NCBI GenBank assembly: GCA_036785325.1
Contig: JAXIVH010000010.1
Location: 7,283,538 to 7,347,537 of the forward strand
Reading direction: 5' to 3'
Source: Urophycis tenuis
Lineage: Eukaryota; Chordata; Actinopteri; Gadiformes; Phycidae
Length of the DNA: 64,000 nucleotides
The position numbers were made by a program, and so were the translations under genes. Shown piece after piece: positions 57,020 to 64,000 of the stretch. The stretch's first letter is position 1; each line of letters begins with the position of its first letter. The notes beneath the pieces were generated by a model. The model had not been told where the DNA came from. It worked only from the letters and a program-made list of their open reading frames with translations, and ran no database searches.

Positions 57020-57208
57020 CTTCGGGCTGGCGCAGGGAATGGTAGACTTTGATGGATTTGATCGCTTGCCATGAGTTGAGGAGTTCAATGGCCTGGGCGC
57101 CGCTTGTCTTGTGAGCCCGTCGCAGTGACTTGGACTTCCCATCCGTCCAGTACACGAAGTCCTCGAACAGGGTCAGGGCCATCACCCCTTGTATGTGATC
57201 GTACGACA
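57020..57208 (-). CDS. lrp1b: lrp1b exon: last blade of penultimate propeller
   Basis: 189 nt encoding DHIQGVMALTLFEDFVYWTD, LRRAHKTSGA and AIKSIKVYHSLRQPE. LFEDFVYWTD is the final-blade signature; the strand leads into the EGF repeat at 55684-55832. The acceptor is TGCCTTCAG and the donor CGAAG|GTAGGA. Confidence 0.97.
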
Positions 57209-57785
57209 CTGAAGGCAGGGAAATAAAGGGCAGTGGGCATCCCGGGGAGACAGTGATGCGACGTTGAATAAATCACAGTTGAAATCCTCCCATCCACACC
57301 CTGCCCTGAGAGTGGCAGTTGCTGGCTCACCTTCTCAAGTGGCACTGTGTGAAACTTTTGATGAGTCAAATTAAAAACAATTTTGCTTCGTAATTTGATA
57401 TAATAGAAGCCCCACGACTTGAGCACCCATGTGGGGAAGTCCTTGCCACGGCGCTCGTGGTAACCTTTATTTCCCCACTGAAACATGTACAATTTGTGTA
57501 ATGCGAAGCCACGGGATGAAATGATTTCATAAATCATGTCAACCCCTCAATATTCTTGTCATTAATCCGAGCCCGCTGATGGCTCCGCGTGATGTCGGTT
57601 GGATATGAACAGTTTTGGTATAATTCATTTTTCCGCGCCGGGACTACGTTCTACAGCGTGTTCCGGCGCTTTTTTCGGTCGGAATTTCGGTCAGAAGGTC
57701 GGAATTTAATTCGCGCTCATCATCGTCCGACGATTTACGCGGTCGAGCGGCCGTCCGCCGGCGCAGCCAAAACCCGTGGTCCCAC
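57209..57785 (-). other. lrp1b: Intron, 577 bp
   Basis: Unique sequence without repeats of note and without a convincing exon. Confidence 0.7.
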
Positions 57786-57985
57786 CTTTGCGTCTCTGCG
57801 TGCCGTCCATGTTGGCGAACAGGATGTGGTTGTCGTCGGCCCAGTACAGCTGCTTGGTGGTGTAGTCGATGGTGAGCGCCATGGGGCTGTAGATCTCCGT
57901 GTCGACGATGACCGCCTGCCCGCTGCCGTCCATGCCGATGCGTCCGATGTGCGGAGACTCACAGCAGTCCACCCAGAACACGTAC
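57786..57985 (-). CDS. lrp1b: lrp1b exon: propeller blades (YVFWVDCCE, LYWADDN)
   Basis: 200 nt encoding YVFWVDCCESPHIGRIGMDG, VIVDTEIYSPMALTIDY and KQLYWADDNHILFANMDG. There are two YWTD-type motifs. The acceptor is CCCTCTCCAG, preceded by poly-C on the transcript, and the donor CAAAG|GTGGGA. Confidence 0.97.
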
Positions 57986-58240
57986 CTGGAGAGGGGGTGG
58001 GGGGGGGGGGGGCGTGTTCCAACACGTCAGAACCCCCAGGGGTAAATGATGGCATGGAACCTGATTAATAACATGGCCCTTTTAACATTACAGACATGAT
58101 ACAAGTGTTTCCGACGCCAAGGCCATGTGACATGGCAAACATGTGAATTATTCATCAGGCAGGTTCACCGCGTGTTAGAACCGCTATCCATCTTCCGGGA
58201 ATATTGCTTGTGTTGCGTGTCTGGCCGGCGCCAGGCAACA

Positions 58241-58254
58241 GGTGTGTGTGTGTG

Positions 58255-58308
<54 letters not shown>
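58241..58308. repeat. (GT)n microsatellite
   Basis: About 66 bp of GT in the 346-bp intron 57986-58331, which otherwise holds only a G-run near the acceptor. Confidence 0.95.
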
Positions 58309-58309
<1 letters not shown>

Positions 58310-58331
58310 CCTCGTTAGCGCCGGGGCCTAC

Positions 58332-58513
58332 CCGGTCTGAGGGTCGAGGGCCAGGTCAGTGGGGTTCTTGAGTCCGGAGCTGACCAGAATGGTCGGGTAG
58401 AGGCCGTTGGCCTTGGACACCTCCATGGTCTTCCGCTCCACGTCGCACCAGTACAGGTTCTTCCCGATCCAGTCCACCGCCAGGGCGCTGGGGACCGCCG
58501 TTTTATGGACCAC
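58332..58513 (-). CDS. lrp1b: lrp1b exon: propeller blade (ALAVDWIGKNLYWCD)
   Basis: 182 nt encoding VVHKTAVPSALAVDWIGKNL followed by YWCDVERKTMEVSKANG and NPTDLALDPQTG. DWIGKNLYW is a strongly conserved propeller string. The acceptor is TTTCCCCAG, phase 0, and the donor ACCGG|GTAGGC. Confidence 0.97.
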
Positions 58514-58646
58514 CTGGGGAAATCCGATACGCTAAGTTCAAGGTTATGGTTTTTTGTTAGTTTGCGTGTGCAAATCAGGCGAAACTAAAATACAAAACAT
58601 TTAAAAACGTTTAAAAATAAAAAATCAACTACTATACAGTAGTATA

Positions 58647-58687
58647 GAGTGTACAGATGATGTATGCTATACATCATCTGTACACTC
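58647..58687. repeat. Perfect 19-bp inverted repeat, 3-nt loop
   Basis: Arms 58647-58665 and 58669-58687 are exact reverse complements (GAGTGTACAGATGATGTAT) around the loop GCT. Further CTATA/TATAG motifs flank it on both sides. It could form a cruciform or a tight RNA hairpin in the lrp1b intron. Confidence 0.9.
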
Positions 58688-59530
58688 AAAGTTTTCCCTA
58701 TTCTAAGTATGTCCTGTACACTATAGTAGATAGTAACGTATGGGTCCCGGTCTGCGTAGGCACTGGGAGAAATCATTCATTTGAATAGCTCACTAACAAA
58801 ACAGATGGCAAGTTCCAATGTGTTTCAAACCCAAGCGAGAAGCAAGCATTAAAGGTTCACATCCCTTAATTGTTAACACTGGTGAAGATATGCAACTACC
58901 ACGACTGCCGCTAGTATTTAACACAGGACGCGTCGTGGGAAACAGTGTTTAGACAAGCGTCGGGTTGAAAAGCAGCCTTTCCGTCCTCCGGAGACGAGCC
59001 GAGCGCACGACTGGCAAGGGAGGAAAAAAAAAACAGAACACCATTGATATGCAGGTAGAAGATGAGCGAGCGAGGGAAACAATGAGGAGCGGCGAAGGGG
59101 ACAACTTATTAAACGACGCCTGACTGAGAGCGTTTCAATGATGAAAGGGGAAAAAAAAAATTAATTAATTCTGGAACATTCCATCAACATCCCGGTGTTC
59201 CATCATTGAGATAGCCTCGCCTTTGAATTTGAAGGTGGGGGAGAACAGTTGCCTGGAATAAACAATACATGCACCAGCTGGCAGATAAAACCGATGGCTT
59301 AAAAAACACTATTTCAAACTCTCGTCACCCGTGCAATCTGCCATTAAGGGACACAATATGCTTTGAGGTCTTATCTGTCATCATTTGCAAGAAAATATAT
59401 AGCATTGCCGATAGAATAGACCCCCCCCCCCCCCCCTGGTCCTCCATACAGCAATTCAGTCTCACTGTAGCTTCGAGGAGTCCGCTTCAAACGTCACAGA
59501 TCGGGAGGTTTCCATCATAGCCCTCACGCC

Positions 59531-59532
<2 letters not shown>

Positions 59533-59561
<29 letters not shown>
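59533..59561. repeat. Poly-C tract, 29 nt
   Basis: Longest homopolymer in the window, followed by CACCCC units. Confidence 0.95.
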
Positions 59562-60987
59562 ACCCCACCCCCCACCCCGAAGGGTGAAAAAAAAAAGGGA
59601 GATTCAACAGTCAAGGCTTTGACTCCCATCGGCCTCGCCGTCCCTCTGAATGGATTCCCATCGTCGTGGCTTCAGGTGAAAATTAAAGTTAAGCTGCGGG
59701 AAATGTCAACATTTAAAAAAAAAATGCGTCTCGTCAAGAGGCACAAACAAACGGGCAGATTCCATCAAAGCGAGCGGCCCAGGGTGTTCCAACGAAAGCC
59801 CCCCCCAAAAAAAAAAATATATATCACCCCGGGGCTTACAAGACTTCTTGTGTTTAGCAAAGCGAAACAGGTGTCTTGAAAAGTGCCCTTGGTGGGTTGT
59901 TTAGTGATCAATCATGCACGCTAAAGATGAGCGATATTTCAGTTTTTTAAGGGGAAGAGAAAGTCATTAGTGTTTACTGTCACAACAGTAGTGGGTTTTT
60001 CTCTTAAATAATAAATCATTGCTGCAGACAGTTTCGCCACATCATCTATTTTAGGCGGTCGTGGGTAAATGAGCGTGCCACAGCCGATGCGCTCAAATGT
60101 GACTCGAATATTATGAGTCCAAAAACAGTCCATCCAGTCAGATGTATTTGTTTGTTTTTAACACCCCCCCCGCTCACTGTATGGTGGGGCCTATAGGATT
60201 GGCGGGGGGGGGGGGGGGGGGGGAAGCAGCTAATTAGCTGCTGCGGTCGAGGGGCTGATTTGTTTCCTAGAACAGTTTGTACTCACACAGAGTCGTGGCG
60301 TGGGCTCTGACAATTAGCATCCCTCCCCCCACCTCGCCTGCCCCAACTCAGCCCAACCGAGCCACCCACCGGCACACCGATGCTAATATCCAACCAGGGT
60401 CCCCGCGCCGGGGCCTGCGCTGCGGTGACCTAGGCAGACCTTGGCGCGGAGCCTCGCGGGGTGCCTGGCGGGGGAGCCTGGCGGGGGCGCCCCGCGGTGG
60501 GACCTGGGAGCACGGCCACCTTGGTCTGAAGGATCCCCCCGCGTCATTACTGTCACTCATTTGCATTCATTACCAGACGGGCGGGCCGGTGGCCGCGGGC
60601 GCTTAAACGCCATTATAACATCTATAAAATAAATAAAAGGAGAGAGAGAGAGCGGGGGGGGGGTGGTGACACAACAGTGTTCTGATAGACACCAACGGCG
60701 CTGGATGGAGCGCAATCCTCAATGCCCTTGCACGTCGTCCGTAATCAGACGGCATAGAGATTACAAAAAAGATAGAGAAAAACAAAAAGAAAATGGCGGA
60801 GCGCTCACGGCCCATCAGACAGAACCAGCGCGTGTCGACGGCGAAGGGGGACGTGGCACGGAGCCCGCGCACGCATGCCAGAGCGGGGGCCGCACGAGAG
60901 GACGCGAGGGCCCCCCGCGGACACCGGACACCATATGGCGGGGTCCGCGGGCGCGACCGGGAACTCCACACCCCCCCCTGCGGTTAC

Positions 60988-61110
60988 CTTGAGGTCGCTC
61001 CCGTTGAGTCGCATTCTGTTGATCTTTCGTCCGCTGGGCCGCGTCGAGTCCACCCAGTAGATGAACTCCTTCCTGTAGTCGAAGTCAATGTGGATGATGT
61101 TGTTCAGACC
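60988..61110 (-). CDS. lrp1b: lrp1b exon: propeller blade (GLNNIIHIDFDY, FIYWVDS)
   Basis: 123 nt (41 codons, phase 0 at both ends) encoding GLNNIIHIDFDYRKEFIYWV followed by DSTRPSGRKINRMRLNGSDL and K. FDYxxxFIYWxD is the YWTD blade motif. The acceptor is GTAATCCCCAG, with CT-rich sequence upstream, and the donor CTCAAG|GTAACC. Confidence 0.97.
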
Positions 61111-61732
61111 CTGGGGATTACAGGTGGGGAGAAAGAGAGAGAGAGACACAGAGAGACAGAGAGGGAGAGGAAGTCACGGTGAAGGGAAAAGGCATGGTCA
61201 TTCGAACAGGATGCACCTTTTGTTCGGGGGCGAGGGGCAGTGGAGGGTTTCCGAGGAGTTCTAGTGGCTTGTGGATTGTGGTTGTGCTTAAAGCCGGATA
61301 ACCGATTACACGATCTCTACACACACAGTCCCGCGAAAAACTCTTTGAAGGGAGAGAGAATACACAGGTGTACACACGCGCACACATGCATGTGTGCGTG
61401 TGCACACACAGAAAAGTGCAGATGACAATGAATAATGGGGGATAATGACTGACAGATAGTAAGTTCATGCATCATACTATTTTGATTTAATTTTAGCCCA
61501 AACTTTTGACACACTCATTTTCCCTAATGAGCAGGGTATACTGTTGTACAATGTGCTGCAGCCAGATGCTGGCAGCAGCTGTTGAGACAAACAGCCGAGG
61601 AGCTGTCCGCTTAATTGAAAGCTTTTCCGGCTTTTTGCATGGCAACCGGCACAGCAACAACCCGCGCCAACAGACGGGGTTAATCAGGATGCTTAACTTC
61701 CAGCGTTTCTCCATTTAAATTTACCATCAAAA

Positions 61733-61763
<31 letters not shown>

Positions 61764-63927
61764 CCGCTTCTCCCCAGACCCCGACCGCGACCTGGTGAGC
61801 TACGGCGCGATGCGACACAACGACCGCAAGACTGGGGGCCGAGCCGGCCGCCGTCACTTCCCTGTCATGCTCTGCACGACCCAACATCAGTCACGCACGA
61901 CTCCCCCCCTCCCCCTCCCGCCCTGCCTCCTCTCTCCACCACTCGATCACACACACCCGCCCCCCGCCATCATCAGATGGCGTCATCCCACCGACAACGC
62001 GCCCCCCCGGGGTATCGAGACCGCTTCCTGGCCGGCGACGCTCCCCAAGACCCTCGCCGTGGTAGGGGGGGGGGGGGGGGGGGGGCGCGAGGGGCGTGGC
62101 TACGGCAAGAGGGGGCATGGCGGGCGACCGCAACTTCTTCAGACGTTATTAACGCCCGGCGGCATCTCACGCTGCTGAAGTAATGGCTGGTAAGTAATTA
62201 AACGCCCCGGGCTCATTAGGAGATCTACATAAGAGTGGGGGCTACGCCGTCTCCCGAACAGGGTAAGTAAGTAACGGCGTGGCAAAGTGAGGTGAGGTCA
62301 ACGGAGTATCCTGCCAGGACCACTTAGCGGAAACATATGCATATCTCCCACTCTGGCTTCCATTAAAGCGAGGCAAGCGGCGATTAAAGTGAATTGTGGC
62401 TGGCGCGAACACTCCGACGGCGGAGCGTCGGGGAGCTAAACGAGAGCATAACGGGGCTCTGAGAGGAGACAATGGGGACAGTGAGGGACTTGATTTAAAT
62501 CCCAGATGGTGATTTGTGATAATTAACAGACAGACTCAAAGCTCCAGCCGGGACGGCCCTACTGCGACCCGTCGATGATGGAAATGGCTTTTCCGCGGGA
62601 GGGGGGCGGGGTAGGGGAGGCGCGCGGTGGGAGTTTGGGAAATCATAATGCGGGACTCGGCAGACACATATTGTCATTGCAGGCCCCCCCATTGACGTCA
62701 GAGGACATTACGGCCCTGTGTCATTATGCACCTACGACGGGGTTATGTAATCGTTATTTGGGATATTACCGGAGTACGGCGCCAGGGAAGGTAATGCACT
62801 CATTTATTTTATGACACACTCCCATGCGCATGCAAGTTTTGAGATTACATTAAGAATGCGTAAAAAGGTTTCACATGCAAAGCAGGCTTACTCGTTTTAA
62901 CTCCCTGATATAACAGCTTTGGAAAGTAATTCGCATCTTCAACCGGAATTTCTCTCCGGTGGATTAGCAAAGTGTGAAAGCGTAGCTAGCCCTAAAGTAT
63001 GCATCTTAGAATAATCAAAAACTTTGTTGTCACTGTGCCCCCATCAAAAAAAATAAATAAATAAACGGAAAATTAACCTAATAAAGTGAAACAAAAATAA
63101 ACCCCGGGATAAAATGACAGCATGAAAAATCAATTTTTAGATCAGGAGCCGTTACAGGGACGAGACTCTAAAACGAACACATAAAAATCCGAGCGCATAA
63201 AATGGGTCACTCCTCAGCGCCATTGACCCACTGGAACGAGCGGAAAGAAATTAAGAGTCCTCTGAAAGTGGCCCTGACCGGCGCCCTGGTTATCTAATCC
63301 ACGCCACAACACGCATCTTAATTGCGGTTGCATCAATTTGACGCACTAAGTGGTACGAGGGCACCAAACCGTGGCTTTCATTACAGACAGCCTAGACGAG
63401 GGGAACGCATTGTGGTCGTGGAACTCGAATACGCCATATATCCATGTTTTTTTTTTTTTGAGTCCTCATTACAATGTACCCTTGCTAATGAAGAATTACG
63501 CGCTGTAAATAACAATGCATCAACAACGATCATACCAAAAAGTGAAAATGAATCACACCTTGCCTTTTATGCACCTCCTTCTGTCCTTCCTCCCATCATT
63601 TTGTTTTTAATTGGCCAGATTGCGAACAGGATGAACGCGATGCAAATTCCATGTGTCGGCGGAAGGCTTGTTTAAATAACCCAAAAAAACCTTAAGAGGG
63701 AGGGGGTTCTTTTACGACGCAAAAAACATGGCTACGTACCGTACTGCACGAACCCGCACTCATGCCACCCCGAGTTACACTGACAGCGTACCGGTGGTTT
63801 GAAATGCCCACTCATGGATGAAGACTCGTGGTGTTAAAAGTGCGTAGGTGCGTTTTTTGAAGTGCGCCTCAAAAAGCGCTTCTAAAAAAAAAAAGCAACA
63901 CTTATCCGTGGAGCAGACATCTCTCAC
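61111..63927 (-). other. lrp1b: Large intron, 2.8 kb
   Basis: GA-rich sequence next to the acceptor (61133-61162), a T-run at 61738-61763, a poly-G run near 62069-62084, and repeat-free AT-rich blocks at 62130-62830 and 63000-63670 that could include conserved noncoding elements. No valid exon was found. Confidence 0.6.
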
Positions 63928-64000
63928 CTGTTTTAAAATGGTGTAATTGGAGCCATCAACGCTCAGCTTCCTGATCTCGTGGTGGTCGGCCATGATGAGG
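63928..64000 (-). CDS. lrp1b: lrp1b exon, partial: start of penultimate propeller
   Basis: At least 73 nt, cut by the window edge. It encodes LIMADHHEIRKLSVDGSNYT followed by ILKQ, the first strands of a YWTD propeller. HEIRKL and DGSNYT are typical of this position in LRP1/LRP1B. The donor is AAACAG|GTGAGA, phase 0, joining the exon at 60988-61110. Confidence 0.95.

Larger units (their letters stand above)
58514..60987 (-). other. lrp1b: Intron, 2.5 kb, with hairpin and poly-C runs
   Basis: Contains a perfect 19-bp inverted repeat (58647-58687), C-runs at 59420-59436 and 59533-59561, a G-run near 60205-60222 and GC-rich sequence at 60330-60610 and 60800-60960. No exon was recognised. Confidence 0.65.

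Noticed and set aside
63737..63798. EGF-like fragment on the minus strand (RCQCNSGWHECGF) followed by a GTACGT donor-like site
   Set aside because: It lies inside an intron whose two exons are both phase 0. The possible 62-nt exon would break the frame, the acceptor is poor, and the family has no module at this point.

Overview
The window is vertebrate nuclear DNA, most likely from a teleost fish. It has a multi-exon gene with GT/AG introns, very dense (CA)n, (GA)n and G/C homopolymer repeats, and a coding content that matches one giant receptor gene. From about 16.6 kb to the right edge it holds the 3' part of lrp1b (low-density lipoprotein receptor-related protein 1B), read on the minus strand. 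The assignment to lrp1b rather than lrp1 rests on the C-terminal tail (NPVYAKIY, LDGQNC, DERRELLPKK, IRET), the juxtamembrane segment (QCERPAPKSS, SIAIIVPLVLL) and 12 class A repeats in the last cluster. I could follow 35 consecutive coding exons whose phases agree with one another, except for the indels described below. They encode about 1,590 residues, the C-terminal third of a protein of about 4,600 residues. The 5' two thirds lie beyond position 64000.

Layout, N- to C-terminal (right to left). 64000-57020: end of the penultimate YWTD beta-propeller (five exons). 55832-55684: EGF repeat. 54856-40331: ligand-binding cluster IV with 12 LDL-receptor class A (LA) repeats. 39937-38962: two EGF repeats, the second of calcium-binding type. 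38726-33161: last beta-propeller (five exons). 32033-21632: a run of eight EGF repeats. 21017-20927: transmembrane helix. 20436-18025: cytoplasmic tail with NPSY and NPVY motifs and the stop codon. A previously unlisted 75-nt phase-0 candidate exon (19182-19108) sits in the last intron, where mammalian LRP1B carries its tail insertion. The last coding exon is followed by about 1.4 kb of 3' UTR, with candidate poly(A) signals near 16.65-16.70 kb.

The gene is very compact: 35 exons in 46 kb, with introns of 0.2-3.4 kb. Introns are filled with microsatellites, two minisatellites (a 32-bp unit at 27.75-28.12 kb and a GGTGGA-type array at 51.4-52.1 kb), hairpins and long poly-G/poly-C tracts that often abut splice sites. 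The stretch 32.7-38.7 kb is technically suspect. A 200-N gap is flanked by two near-identical copies of the same ~1.1-kb segment, including one exon, and small frame-breaking indels occur only in exons of the propeller around it.

Positions 1-16.6 kb contain no gene I can support. They look like intergenic DNA downstream of lrp1b: AT-rich sequence, simple repeats, an imperfect 42-bp inverted repeat, a GC/CpG-rich block at 10.6-12.6 kb and a strong 70-nt hairpin at 12271-12340.
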